The notes under the pieces are model-generated. The model saw only the letters and a list, made by a program, of their open reading frames with translations, had not been told where the DNA came from and ran no database searches. Position numbers and translations under genes: made by a program. Below, in pieces: positions 51,186 to 59,988 of a stretch of 64,000 nucleotides of DNA. This DNA comes from CBDCUF01 sp965222525 (lineage in GTDB: Bacteria > Pseudomonadota > Alphaproteobacteria > Rickettsiales > UBA8987), in contig OZ244955.1 of the NCBI GenBank assembly GCA_965222525.1, positions 62,001 through 126,000 of the forward strand, written 5' to 3'. The stretch's first letter is position 1. Each line of letters begins with the position of its first letter.

Positions 51186-51370
51186 TGTGACCTCCCATTT
51201 TTATAACTCGTCGGCTTCCACAGGAGGCCGTCATTCATATACTTTGGGCAAATCATACTAGCCTATTGGTTGTAATAGTCAAGAATATCATTACCATAGG
51301 TTGTTGTAGTCCCATGTCAATGATTGCTGATGCTAATAAATACGCGGTTTTCAGCCAATAAAAATTTTAC

Positions 51371-51382
51371 GGTGGTCCCACG
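51371..51382 (+). repeat. Outer right candidate integrase arm site
   Basis: GGTGGTCCC, same orientation and sequence as the site at 10539. It lies 69 bp before the phage-borne tRNA-Arg. Confidence 0.45.
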
Positions 51383-51450
51383 AAAAGGGAAAGCGGTGTT
51401 TTTTAGCGACCGGAGAAAGGCTGGAAAAGCTAGGGATTCTGCGGGGTTGG

Positions 51451-51527
51451 TGGCGCGCCTGGAAGGATTCGAACCTCCGACCGCCTGATTCGTAGTCAGG
51501 TACTCTATCCAGCTGAGCTACAGGCGC
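51451..51527 (-). tRNA. tRNA-Arg(ACG), intact, phage-borne
   Basis: A 77-nt cloverleaf with encoded CCA. The acceptor stem GCGCCTG pairs with CAGGCGC, the D-arm reads GCTCAGCTGGATAGAG, the anticodon loop is CTACGAA with anticodon ACG, and the T-loop is GTTCGAATC. It lies inside the prophage, 129 bp from the right core. Sequence differences from the split tRNA-Arg (for example CAGGCGC against CGGGCGC) show that it is a separate gene. It probably keeps arginine CGN decoding after the host gene is disrupted. Confidence 0.93.
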
Positions 51528-51546
51528 GTATTACCAAAATTTTCAG

Positions 51547-51569
51547 CGTGGTTCCTCGGTGGTTCCACG
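51547..51569 (+). repeat. Right pair of candidate integrase arm sites
   Basis: CGTGGTTCC (51547-51555) and GGTGGTTCC (51558-51566) are direct repeats 11 bp apart, the same spacing as the left pair at 10539 and 10550. They lie about 90 bp from the core. Confidence 0.55.
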
Positions 51570-51655
51570 AGTGTTTGAGCCTCTTTTAGTACCCGGCTAG
51601 GACTGGCTCGTTTCCTAGCTTTCGTTTCTCACGCCACCCGCCTAACCGTCAGTTT

Positions 51656-51692
<37 letters not shown>

Positions 51693-51846
51693 ATATTTCA
51701 CTTGTCCAGGCACTTGATAACCTTTTGTAGGCCTAGCTACCCTGATCATTGGACAGGAGAAGTTTATGTAGCACTGCTTAACCGCTTATAGGAGAGCTCA
51801 CCATCTTATGCAGGTTAAAACTACAGATTTTACATGATAGACCTTA

Positions 51847-51931
51847 TGGTACGGACGGAGGGACTTGAACCCACACACCTCACGGTACCAGAACCTAAAT
51901 CTGGCGCGTCTACCAATTCCGCCACGTCCGC
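51847..51931 (-). tRNA. tRNA-Leu(TAG)
   Basis: An 85-nt class II tRNA with a long variable arm. The acceptor stem is GCGGACG with CGTCCGT (one G-U pair), the anticodon stem CCAGA-TTTAGGT-TCTGG gives anticodon TAG, the T-loop is GGTTCAAGTCC, and CCA is encoded. It is the first intact chromosomal gene right of the prophage. The spacer 51693-51846 between it and the split tRNA shows no coding potential. Confidence 0.93.
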
Positions 51932-52014
51932 ATAGCAGTTGTCAGTTATCAGTCGGTAGCAACTTTAGTAAGGAGTATTTTTATAGTCCCAGCAGTAAAA
52001 AGGCAATATCTTTA

Positions 52015-52758
52015 TTAGTTTCCCTGAGTTTCGGGGCTGTATGAGGAAAATCCGACCACTTTACCGATAAATATTATAGTAGGGGGAATGAGGTTTTGTG
52101 ATTTCACTGCAGAGGCGATTTCGGACAATGTCGAGAAGCAAACCTGCTCAGCCTGGGTGGTACCGCCCTGTACTGCAACTGCCGGAGTTGATTTATCCAT
52201 ACCCACAGTAACAAGATTATCGGTAATTTCTTCCAGATTGGCCAGCCCCATATAAATCACCAGAGTAGTGTTGGCATCAGCAAGGATTTTCCAGTCATGG
52301 TTTATTTTCTCCCCCTTTTGTTTATGGCCGGTGATAAAACGTACTCCTGTTGCCAGCCCCCGATGGGTTAATGGTATGCCAAGGCAAGCGCTTATCCCGG
52401 ATGCGGCGCTTATCCCGGGCACCACTTCAAATTTAATGTTATTCCGCGCCAGATGTTCGACTTCCTCGCCGCCACGGCCAAATATAAACGGATCACCTCC
52501 CTTGAGTCGTACTACTTTACGGCCGGTTTTCACATATCGCACTAGCTCCTCGTTAATCTCGGCCTGTGTCATATTATGCTTGCGGCAGGATTTGCCAGCA
52601 TACACCATTTCAACACGTCTTGGAATTAAATCAAGTATTTCCTGTGAAATCAGCCGATCGTACACCACAATATCGGCCTCCTGCAACAACCGATGTGCCT
52701 TCATTGTCAATAATTCAGGATCCCCGCACCCAGCGCCAACTATATATACTTTATATTT
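52015..52758 (-). CDS. cobA: Uroporphyrinogen-III C-methyltransferase
   Basis: A 247-residue SAM-dependent methyltransferase that converts uroporphyrinogen III to precorrin-2, the branch toward sirohaem and cobalamin. Family motifs: VYIVGAGCGDPELLT, VYDRLIS, VRLKGGDPFIFGRGGEE and PGISAASGISACLGIPLTHR. ATG 52758 gives the standard family N-terminus; a longer reading from TTG overlaps the previous stop. It follows the CinA-domain gene. CysG oxidase-chelatase domains are absent, so sirohaem synthesis needs a partner elsewhere. Confidence 0.92.
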   Translation of the reverse strand, partial: KYKVYIVGAGCGDPELLTMKAHRLLQEADIVVYDRLISQEILDLIPRRVEMVYAGKSCRKHNMTQAEINEELVRYVKTGRKVVRLKGGDPFIFGRGGEEVEHLARNNIKFEVVPGISAASGISACLGIPLTHRGLATGVRFITGHKQKGEKINHDWKILADANTTLVIYMGLANLEEITDNLVTVGMDKSTPAVAVQGGTTQAEQVCFSTLSEIASAVKSQNLIPPTIIFIGKVVGFSSYSPETQGN

Positions 52759-52787
52759 CATAACAGTGCCTAAGAACCACATTGTAT

Positions 52788-53270
52788 TCAAATCTCTTCT
52801 GTTATAGGTTTTTTTAGTAAGTTCAACACTGTTTTTGTGGCCGCAATACGAATCTCATCCCGGTTGCCGGTAAATATGTGTTTTTCACATATGATCGGAT
52901 TTTTACCATATTTTATAGCAATATATACCAACCCTACCGGTTTTTCGTTACTACCTCCGGCTGGACCAGCAATTCCGGTGATAGCAACAACAAGATCTGT
53001 ATGGGAATTGGCTACTGCACCATCTGCCATGGCACAAGCTACCTGTTCACTAACCGCACCGTATTGTTCGATTAGCTCTGCTGGAATTCCAAGCATTTCA
53101 ACTTTCGCCTCGTTGCTGTAAGTAACAAAACCACGCTCAAATACATCTGACGAACCAGATATATCGGTTAAAGCAGCCGCTACCATCCCGCCAGTACAGG
53201 ACTCCGCCGTTGCGATTTTAACCCCCCTGTCGCGGCATATTTTGAGTAACTCTTCAGCGTATTCCTGCAT
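52788..53270 (-). CDS. pncC: CinA C-terminal domain, nicotinamide-nucleotide amidase
   Basis: A 160-residue protein equal to the C-terminal domain of CinA, which deamidates nicotinamide mononucleotide. Motifs: ATAESCTGGMVAAALTDISGSSD, VTYSNEAKVEMLG and AITGIAGPAGGS. The length is typical of the stand-alone form (PncC/YgaD). It precedes the cobA gene and follows the vWA gene after 21 bp. Confidence 0.92.
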   Translation of the reverse strand: MQEYAEELLKICRDRGVKIATAESCTGGMVAAALTDISGSSDVFERGFVTYSNEAKVEMLGIPAELIEQYGAVSEQVACAMADGAVANSHTDLVVAITGIAGPAGGSNEKPVGLVYIAIKYGKNPIICEKHIFTGNRDEIRIAATKTVLNLLKKPITEEI

Positions 53271-53291
53271 TACATTATACCATGTATTATA

Positions 53292-55493
53292 CTACCGGTT
53301 TTTGGCGAGGCGGACAAGGTTGATGAATTCGCTGCGATAGCCGAATTTATCATGCCCACGTCCGGACTCCGCCAGTTCGATTATGTCATCATAGGAAAAA
53401 TCACCGATGAATGAATCGCCATGCAGTAGTTGCCCGAATGCGGCTACTGCTGCTGCAAAACGGATATCTACTCCTACGGCATCCTGAACATCCTTATTAG
53501 TAATCGGACGGGTAATCAGATTGCTTTTATCCTCATCGGGCAATTTATAGCGCATTTTGAGGAAGGCATATTCATTACCATATTCACCGGTTTCCGAGGC
53601 TGGAACTTCCCTTGAAGGCGTTACGGACTTCTGATAGCGCAAATCATCAACCGGCGGATGGTTAATCGAGCCACCATCGGTTGCGATTTCATAAATCGCC
53701 GTAACCGTATGGCCTGCACCAATATCACCGGCATCAATCCGGTCATTATTGAAATCCTCACGCTTCAGCGCACGGGTTTCATAGCCAATCAGCCGGTATT
53801 CCGAAACTTTGAGCGGGTTAAACTCAACCTGGATCTTGACATCCTTGGCAATCGGGAACAGCGTGGAACTGGCTTCATCCACCAGCACCTTGCGGGCCTC
53901 GTTGAGGTTGTCGATATAAGCCGCATTACCGTTACCATTCTGCGCCAGACTCTGCATTATATGGTCGTTATAGTTACCACTACCAAAACCTAGCACCGAA
54001 AGGAAAATCCCGCTCTTGCGTTTCCGTTCAACCAGCCGCTTCAGTTCATCTGGATTGCTGGTGCCGACATTAAAATCACCGTCAGTTGCCAATATCACCC
54101 GATTAACCGCTTCCTTGTCAAAATTGTCCTGCGCCAGATCATATGCGGTCTTGATACCCTGCGCACCGGCGGTGGAACCACCCGCACCAAGCCGGTTAAT
54201 TGCCGAGATAATACGCCGTTTGTTTTCCACCGAAGTAGGCTCAAGCGCCACTCCGGCATGCCCTGCATAAGTTACAAGAGCAACCGTATCATCCTCATCC
54301 AGCGTATCCAGCAGCATTTTCAGCGAATTCTTCAGTAGAGGAAGCTTGTCGGGACTGTCCATCGAACCGGATACGTCAATCAGGAAAACCAGGTTGGAGC
54401 GTGGCTTATCGCCGGTCAACTCATAGCCCTTAATCCCGATATGCATCAGTTTTGTATCAGCATTCCATGGTGTCTGATACACTGCCACAGTTGGTTTGAA
54501 CGGCTCGGATTTATCCTCCGGCACCGCATAATCATAGTCGAAATAATTTATCATTTCCTCAACCCGTACCGAATCGGGATTTATATCCTGCCCCCTGTTC
54601 AACGCATTGCGAATAAAGGAATATGAAGTGGTATCGACATCAATCGAGAAGGTCGAAACCGGCTCCCTTTGAACCGACTTGACCGGATTTACCTTGAATT
54701 CCTCAAATTTATCCCGTCCCTCATCCCGATAATATGGCGATGGCGGGTCGATTGGATATATCATGCTATCTGATTCTGCGGTAATTGTTGTATATCTTCT
54801 TTTGTTGAGAGATTGCGGTTTGTTCTCTGATTTTAACACTTTCTGCTTGAGAGGAGTATTATGAGCAAGTTGCTCTTCCATAACCTCAACAGCCGACCTG
54901 CCAATCGCCATATCTAACCCCGCAGCATTATCCTGTCTGGCTGGTGGTTCTAGTGCTGGTTGCATAGCAGGTGCAGGAGGTGCCTTTTCAAATTCACCAT
55001 CCTCATCAGCCAGGAAACCAAGCTCATCGTTACGATTTTCTGACAAGTTACTCAACACATGCTCTTCTGCATCTGCTTCTTTATTTTTTATGCCAAAATT
55101 TTTTGAATCCTCCGTAACAACTCCACCAGAACCCATATCCTGCTTCTTGGTTTCAATTCCAGAGATTCTCTCTCTAATAACTTCCTCCTCACTTTCTGGG
55201 GTAAAAGTTGAATCCACCACGGACATAAATGCGATTGCACTCACACCTATTACCAAAGCTCCGGCTACAAATTGTCGTTTTTTCATGGTTAATCCTCCTA
55301 TAAAATTTGTTAAAGAAAAAATTCTATAGGTTAGACGACCACTGTCCGAAATTCCTTTGCTATTTTTCTGATTTTTTTTCTGTGCCTCTGCAAATTCCTC
55401 CATAGCAGTGTCCACAGCCCGTTTCTGCGCAACCCTGTCCGGTTCCGGAACCTCCAGATTATCCAGCAATTTCTTTAATTCCTCGTCATTCAT
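53292..55493 (-). CDS. YfbK-type von Willebrand A membrane protein
   Basis: A 733-residue protein. The first 65 residues are cytoplasmic and helical (LKKLLDNLEVPEPDRVAQKRA), followed by one membrane helix (FVAGALVIGVSAIAFMSVV, about 74-92). Then come a low-complexity stretch, the YfbK N-terminal domain (TFSIDVDTTSYSFIRNALN), a vWA domain with intact MIDAS (FLIDVSGSM, about residue 375) and a C-terminal DUF3520 domain (FAAAVAAFGQLLHGD). A short cytoplasmic N-terminus plus one helix next to an ECF sigma factor gene suggests an anti-sigma-like role with an outer vWA sensor. That role is inference. Confidence 0.85.
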   Translation of the reverse strand: MNDEELKKLLDNLEVPEPDRVAQKRAVDTAMEEFAEAQKKNQKNSKGISDSGRLTYRIFSLTNFIGGLTMKKRQFVAGALVIGVSAIAFMSVVDSTFTPESEEEVIRERISGIETKKQDMGSGGVVTEDSKNFGIKNKEADAEEHVLSNLSENRNDELGFLADEDGEFEKAPPAPAMQPALEPPARQDNAAGLDMAIGRSAVEVMEEQLAHNTPLKQKVLKSENKPQSLNKRRYTTITAESDSMIYPIDPPSPYYRDEGRDKFEEFKVNPVKSVQREPVSTFSIDVDTTSYSFIRNALNRGQDINPDSVRVEEMINYFDYDYAVPEDKSEPFKPTVAVYQTPWNADTKLMHIGIKGYELTGDKPRSNLVFLIDVSGSMDSPDKLPLLKNSLKMLLDTLDEDDTVALVTYAGHAGVALEPTSVENKRRIISAINRLGAGGSTAGAQGIKTAYDLAQDNFDKEAVNRVILATDGDFNVGTSNPDELKRLVERKRKSGIFLSVLGFGSGNYNDHIMQSLAQNGNGNAAYIDNLNEARKVLVDEASSTLFPIAKDVKIQVEFNPLKVSEYRLIGYETRALKREDFNNDRIDAGDIGAGHTVTAIYEIATDGGSINHPPVDDLRYQKSVTPSREVPASETGEYGNEYAFLKMRYKLPDEDKSNLITRPITNKDVQDAVGVDIRFAAAVAAFGQLLHGDSFIGDFSYDDIIELAESGRGHDKFGYRSEFINLVRLAKNR

Positions 55494-55519
55494 TGTTGTT
55501 TATCCCAAGCGGATAGTGA

Positions 55520-55571
55520 ATTGTGAGTAGTAATGATTGAAATCTGTACTCCAGCCATTAACTACTCACAA
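55520..55571. repeat. Inverted repeat between sigma factor and vWA genes
   Basis: Around 55521-55535, TTGTGAGTAGTAATG is matched in inverse by CATTAACTACTCACAA at 55556-55571, with one base extra in the second arm. No T-run follows, so it is not a typical terminator. It may slow or separate transcription of the two genes. Confidence 0.5.
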
Positions 55572-55575
55572 CCCG

Positions 55576-56127
55576 CTACTTACTGCCCACTAACATCCCC
55601 TTCAGTTTCTTCTTAACCTGGAACACCCGCCAGGAAACAGTTTTCTCGGCACAATCCAGTATTTCCGCAACCTCCTTATGGCTTAATCCCTCACCGAAAA
55701 CCAGTAATGCAGTATCCTTCAGCTTATCAGGCAGTTTATTTATCTCCTGATATATCTGTGCAGCCAACACTTTTTCCTCCTGGTTACCGCCTGTTTTGCC
55801 TGCCTCCTCCCGCATTTCCGTTGCAAATTCTTGCCGATTATCCTGTTTGCGTGCGTTGCTGCGGTGAAAATCCTTCACTGTATTGACAGTAATCCTGTAG
55901 AGCCAAGTTTTAAACTCCGAATTGAACTGGAAATTTCCTATATTCCGTGCAAGCTTGATAAACACTTCCTGTGTTATATCCTCGGCTTCCTCACGCACAC
56001 CACACCATTTATACGCCACTTTATATACCATCATATAATGTTGCTGCGCCAGTTGTTCAAACGCCCGCGCATCACCGCTCACAGCAAGGCGTACCAGCTC
56101 ATCATCACTATAATCCTGCATTGTCAT
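55576..56127 (-). CDS. ECF-family RNA polymerase sigma factor
   Basis: A 183-residue sigma-70 family protein with region 2 (DDELVRLAVSGDARAFEQLA, then DITQEVFIKLARN and FKTWLYRITVNT) and region 4 (LSHKEVAEILDCAEKTVSWRVFQVKKKL). The start at 56127 is chosen because it leaves a 16-bp gap after the PAP2 gene; the longer form overlaps it and adds a hydrophobic leader. The gene is directly upstream of the YfbK-type vWA protein, a common pairing in which the partner may restrain the sigma factor. Confidence 0.88.
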   Translation of the reverse strand: MTMQDYSDDELVRLAVSGDARAFEQLAQQHYMMVYKVAYKWCGVREEAEDITQEVFIKLARNIGNFQFNSEFKTWLYRITVNTVKDFHRSNARKQDNRQEFATEMREEAGKTGGNQEEKVLAAQIYQEINKLPDKLKDTALLVFGEGLSHKEVAEILDCAEKTVSWRVFQVKKKLKGMLVGSK

Positions 56128-56143
56128 AATATTAGACGTTATA

Positions 56144-56833
56144 TCAATCACTTTCCTTTGCAGAAAATCCCTCCAGCCAACTACCACTTCCCAAATTGAG
56201 AATCCATCTTTTCAGTAAATCTATGGTAAGTAATGTTATCAGGGCAGCGAACAGGGTATCGCTGAGGAAATGTGCGCCCTGTGCTATGCGGCTGAGGGCG
56301 GTTATACTACCGAACAACAGGCCGGACATATATATTATCCGCCGTCTTCTGCCTGATGCAAGGAATGCGAAGGCCACCGTGTAGAATCCCATTGCAGCAT
56401 GGCCGGAAACAAAGGATTTACCATTCTGGTCGCTTATTACAAATGGCGGGGTATATTTTTTTACTCCGCTGAACTGTTCGATATTTACCGGCCTTGCTCT
56501 TTCAAATCCCGGTTTGAATCCCCAATGTACGATGATTCCGGGGGTCAATATTAGCGTTAGCAAAAGGAATAATATCTGTTTCCGGGGTAATAAATATTTA
56601 CTTTCCAGCGCAGGATATTTTTTGGATAACAGCCGTAGAATCAACGAGATAATAAGGATTGTTGATATAGTGTATGATAAAATATAGATAAGCTTATAAA
56701 AAAACAGGGTGGAGATATGCTCACGCAGGAAAAACCCGTCCTCATAAAACCACCCGCTAACCCGCAAATCCGCATCGGGGTATAAGATGAAGAATATGAT
56801 GGAAACTATTGTTATTACTAGCAATATTTTCAT
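56144..56833 (-). CDS. PAP2-family membrane phosphatase
   Basis: A 229-residue protein with five or six membrane helices and the three-part PAP2 signature: KPGFERARP, SFVSGHAAMGF and RIAQGAHFLSDTLF, with catalytic histidines in the last two. Such enzymes remove phosphate from lipids, for instance lipid A or undecaprenyl pyrophosphate, at the inner membrane. It lies 4 bp after an ArnT-like glycosyltransferase gene, so the pair probably modifies lipid A or other lipid-linked sugars. The exact substrate is not shown by sequence. Confidence 0.9.
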   Translation of the reverse strand: MKILLVITIVSIIFFILYPDADLRVSGWFYEDGFFLREHISTLFFYKLIYILSYTISTILIISLILRLLSKKYPALESKYLLPRKQILFLLLTLILTPGIIVHWGFKPGFERARPVNIEQFSGVKKYTPPFVISDQNGKSFVSGHAAMGFYTVAFAFLASGRRRRIIYMSGLLFGSITALSRIAQGAHFLSDTLFAALITLLTIDLLKRWILNLGSGSWLEGFSAKESD

Positions 56834-56837
56834 TAAG

Positions 56838-58316
56838 CTAATACCCCCTGAAACCCCGCATGTAAAACATACGGAAACCTTTGGGCAGGTTGTCCAGTTT
56901 TATATCATAAGTTGATTCAAAATATGACTTCATATCATCCACACCACCACGTCTTGTGACAAATACAAAATCCTTGCCCCTGTATTTATTCATATCGGTT
57001 GTCATATCGTAATAATCCCGCACCTGCTTCTCCGGATTCCATTTCAGCACAGGATACGGTTTGCCATCCGCCAACCGCAGATTATACATCAGCGGTGCTA
57101 CTGCCTTACGCTCATCGGCCATTACAAACGCACTTGGCAATCTGTGCAGCGCCTCTGAAACCGGCTGTGCCAGGGCGTTCCACCTCCTTACCCTTGCAAA
57201 CGGGTCAAGTTCCTGCCTGATAATATTGGCCTGCTTCAGATGCGGTTCTATAAAGTGATAATTATAAAACCCAAGCGCCATAATAACATGCAATACCAGC
57301 GAGACGGTTATAAAAAGCCCCCTACCCCGCTCCAGCAGCCAGTTCACCACCAGTATACTGCCCGATATATAAGCCGGAGCCGCCCAATGCGCCTGTGCCG
57401 AGGCCGTCAGTGCTACTCCCACGGCAATAACCAGCAACGGCATGGTAAACAGGAACATCATCCGCAATTCGTCATCCCTGAAAATCCGCCCCATATAAGC
57501 GCAAATCCAGAGCAAGGCCGCAAACAGTAACGGTCCGAACACCGCAAGCTGTCCGGCGATAAACTCCCCCGCTTCCTTGGGATATAGCGAAAGTGACAGG
57601 GACAATACATTATCCTCGGTATGCGAAAAGCTGACAAAATCATTCGACATATTCCATAATATATTCGGTGCAAACAATGCACCTGCCAACCCAAGGCACA
57701 GTACAAAAGACAGGCTGAACAGATATTGCCGATGTACCCTTGTGGTGAGCATATAAAGCCCCATGGAGATGACGAATATCACCATGGTGTATTTGCTCAT
57801 CAGCCCCAGCCCGATTGCCGCTCCGGTTGCAATCCACCACAGGCTGTCGAATCCTTCCAGCGCCCGCACAAAAGCATATAAAGCCAGTGTCCAGAAGAAC
57901 ATAAGCGGTGCGTCGGTGGAAATAAAAGCCGATGACATGGTAACCCCAGGCAGGGTAAGATATAGCACCGCCGCCCAGAAGCCGGTTTTACGGTCAAATA
58001 ATTTACTGGCGGTAAGGAATATAAGCGCAGAGGTCAGCCCGTGCAGGACTGGAGCGGAGAGCTTTATACAGAAGGCGGTATCACCGCAAAAAGCTGTAGT
58101 AAAGCTGATTAGCCAGGCAATTATCGGCGGTTTGGAATAATAGCCGAAATCCAGTACCTTCGACCATGTCCAGTATTGCGCTTCATCGAAAAACAACTGC
58201 GAATACGGTGCTTTGGTGGCAAGATAAAGATATGCCAGCCGGATAGCGGTCACAACCAGTATAACCAGCAACACCACGGTAAAATTATACGATTTCCCCA
58301 CCTGCCCCATGCTCAT
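56838..58316 (-). CDS. ArnT-like glycosyltransferase (GT39/GT83 family)
   Basis: A 492-residue integral membrane protein with about ten membrane helices and a C-terminal soluble part. The first loop reads LYLATKAPYSQLFFDEAQYW, with the acidic DEAQYW motif of polyprenol-phosphate glycosyltransferases, followed by SKPPIIAWLI. These transfer a sugar from a lipid carrier to lipid A or a protein in the periplasm. It is co-transcribed with the PAP2 phosphatase gene. Confidence 0.88.
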   Translation of the reverse strand: MSMGQVGKSYNFTVVLLVILVVTAIRLAYLYLATKAPYSQLFFDEAQYWTWSKVLDFGYYSKPPIIAWLISFTTAFCGDTAFCIKLSAPVLHGLTSALIFLTASKLFDRKTGFWAAVLYLTLPGVTMSSAFISTDAPLMFFWTLALYAFVRALEGFDSLWWIATGAAIGLGLMSKYTMVIFVISMGLYMLTTRVHRQYLFSLSFVLCLGLAGALFAPNILWNMSNDFVSFSHTEDNVLSLSLSLYPKEAGEFIAGQLAVFGPLLFAALLWICAYMGRIFRDDELRMMFLFTMPLLVIAVGVALTASAQAHWAAPAYISGSILVVNWLLERGRGLFITVSLVLHVIMALGFYNYHFIEPHLKQANIIRQELDPFARVRRWNALAQPVSEALHRLPSAFVMADERKAVAPLMYNLRLADGKPYPVLKWNPEKQVRDYYDMTTDMNKYRGKDFVFVTRRGGVDDMKSYFESTYDIKLDNLPKGFRMFYMRGFRGY

Positions 58317-58388
58317 ATGATGGGTTATATCAGAAGATATTTATTTTACCATAGTTTGAGTCATCTGAGTTTAGGGAATAGCAGCCTA

Positions 58389-59762
58389 TCATCCCCTACC
58401 CTTCAGTTCCTCGGAGATAAGGAAGGCGAGTTCCAGGCTCTGGGAGGCGTTGAGACGTGGGTCGCAATGGGTATGGTAGCGGTCTTTCAGATCAACCTCG
58501 GAAATCGCCTGCGCTCCGCCGGTACATTCGGTTACATCCTGTCCGGTCATTTCAAAATGCACCCCGCCGGCATAACTTCCCTCAGCCTTATGTACTGCAA
58601 AGAACCCACGCACCTCCGACAGAATATCGTTAAACGGACGGGTTTTATAACCACCCGGCGATTTTACAGTATTACCATGCATCGGGTCGCAGGACCATAC
58701 CACTTTCAGCCCTTCCTTCTCCACGGCACGCACCAGCGGTGGCAGTAATTCCTCTACCTTCTCCGCTCCCATACGGCTTATCAGCGTCAACCGCCCAGGT
58801 TCATTGTCAGGATTCAGGGCATTAATCAGCCGTACCAGCTCATCCGCCTGCATTGAAGGCCCAACTTTACTTGCAATCGGATTGCCAAGTCCGCGGAAAA
58901 ACTCAATATGTGCCTCTTCCAGATTACGGGTACGGTCACCAATCCACAGCATATGCGCCGAACAGGCATAATATTTTTCGGTTTCCTCGTCAAACCGCAC
59001 CAGCGCTTCTTCATATGGCAGCAGCAAACCCTCATGTGAAATAAAGAAATCCGCCTCACGCAACTGCTCTATATCCTCAATCGGCAGACGACAGGCATCA
59101 ATAAAGGAAAGACACTCATTTATACGGTCGACAATGTCCTGAAAGCGGCGACCCTGTGTGGAATGGCTGATGAAATCCTGATTCCACTGGCTTATGTTAT
59201 AAAGGCTAGCCTCACCTCCCTTGGCCAGCGCACGCAGATAATTCAGCGTCGCAACCGACTGGTGATAGGCTTTCAGCAGATTTTCAGGATTATTCTGCCT
59301 CCCATCCTCGGTAAAATCTATACTGTTGATAATATCGCCACGATAGCTGGGCAAGGATTTGCCGTCCTTCTCCTCCATATCGGCAGAGCGCGGCTTGGCA
59401 AACTGACCGGCAATCCTCCCGACCTTCACAACAGGCTTGCCTGCGCCATACATCAACGCTACCGTCATTTGCAGTATAACACGGAAATATGATTTGAGAT
59501 TGTCCTCGTTGAATTCGGTGAAAGTCTCGGCACAATCACCGCCCTGCAGAAGAAAGGCATTGCCATCCGCTACCTCCGCCAATTGTTTATGGAGCGCACG
59601 GATTTCACTGGGCTCGACCAGCGGCGGATATGCGGAAAGCTTGCCAAGAGTGGCTTTCAGCGCAGCCTTATCATCATATTCAGGCTGCTGCCTGATCGGC
59701 AGACCCCGCCAGCTATCCTTCACCCATTGTTTTTCCTGGTTCTTTTGCAATGTCTTAGCCAT
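58389..59762 (-). CDS. Class II DAHP synthase
   Basis: A 457-residue enzyme of the plant-type (class II) family that joins phosphoenolpyruvate and erythrose 4-phosphate in the first step of the shikimate pathway. Motifs: LLQGGDCAETF, KPVVKVGRIAGQFAKPRS, VWSCDPMHGNT and GGVHFEMTGQDVTEC. ATG 59762 gives the normal MAKT start and lies 13 bp after the expected transcript start of the promoter at 59782-59810, so a longer reading is unlikely. It stands after the ribosomal operon, where secY is expected in most bacteria. Confidence 0.93.
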   Translation of the reverse strand: MAKTLQKNQEKQWVKDSWRGLPIRQQPEYDDKAALKATLGKLSAYPPLVEPSEIRALHKQLAEVADGNAFLLQGGDCAETFTEFNEDNLKSYFRVILQMTVALMYGAGKPVVKVGRIAGQFAKPRSADMEEKDGKSLPSYRGDIINSIDFTEDGRQNNPENLLKAYHQSVATLNYLRALAKGGEASLYNISQWNQDFISHSTQGRRFQDIVDRINECLSFIDACRLPIEDIEQLREADFFISHEGLLLPYEEALVRFDEETEKYYACSAHMLWIGDRTRNLEEAHIEFFRGLGNPIASKVGPSMQADELVRLINALNPDNEPGRLTLISRMGAEKVEELLPPLVRAVEKEGLKVVWSCDPMHGNTVKSPGGYKTRPFNDILSEVRGFFAVHKAEGSYAGGVHFEMTGQDVTECTGGAQAISEVDLKDRYHTHCDPRLNASQSLELAFLISEELKGRG

Positions 59763-59781
59763 AATAGTGCCTACATAACGC

Positions 59782-59810
59782 ACTATAGCACCAATAAAAT
59801 AAATTGCCTA
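59782..59810 (-). promoter_or_regulatory. Candidate promoter of DAHP synthase gene
   Basis: On the minus strand TAGGCA (59805-59810), 17 bp, TATAGT (59782-59787). Upstream is a perfect 8-bp hairpin GTAAGTCG-TTC-CGACTTAC near 59888 that may end ribosomal operon transcription, although no T-run follows. Confidence 0.5.
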
Positions 59811-59988
59811 GCTAAACATCCTTCCGGTACCAGCGGGTGTGGGATTCGTTCCCTCTTTTCTCGCCTTGGCAAAGTTTTCCCTATTTGTAAGTCGTTCCGA
59901 CTTACTGTTACTTTGGGTGTACTCTAGGGCTTGCCCCCTACAATAAACTAAAACACATACCTATCAGAGTATGAAGTGTAATCAGGGC

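Noticed and set aside
51240..51330. Repeated ATAGGTTG/TAGTC words before the phage tRNA
   Set aside because: The copies are short, imperfect and few; there is no regular spacing and so no CRISPR or defined repeat array. No CRISPR array was seen anywhere in the window.
51451..51527. The intact tRNA-Arg as the phage's target, with 10375-10419 as its displaced 3' copy
   Set aside because: The two 3' parts differ at about nine positions, and the acceptor strand at 10377-10385 pairs with the 5' half at 51686-51692, not with that of the intact tRNA. A split gene explains all bases.
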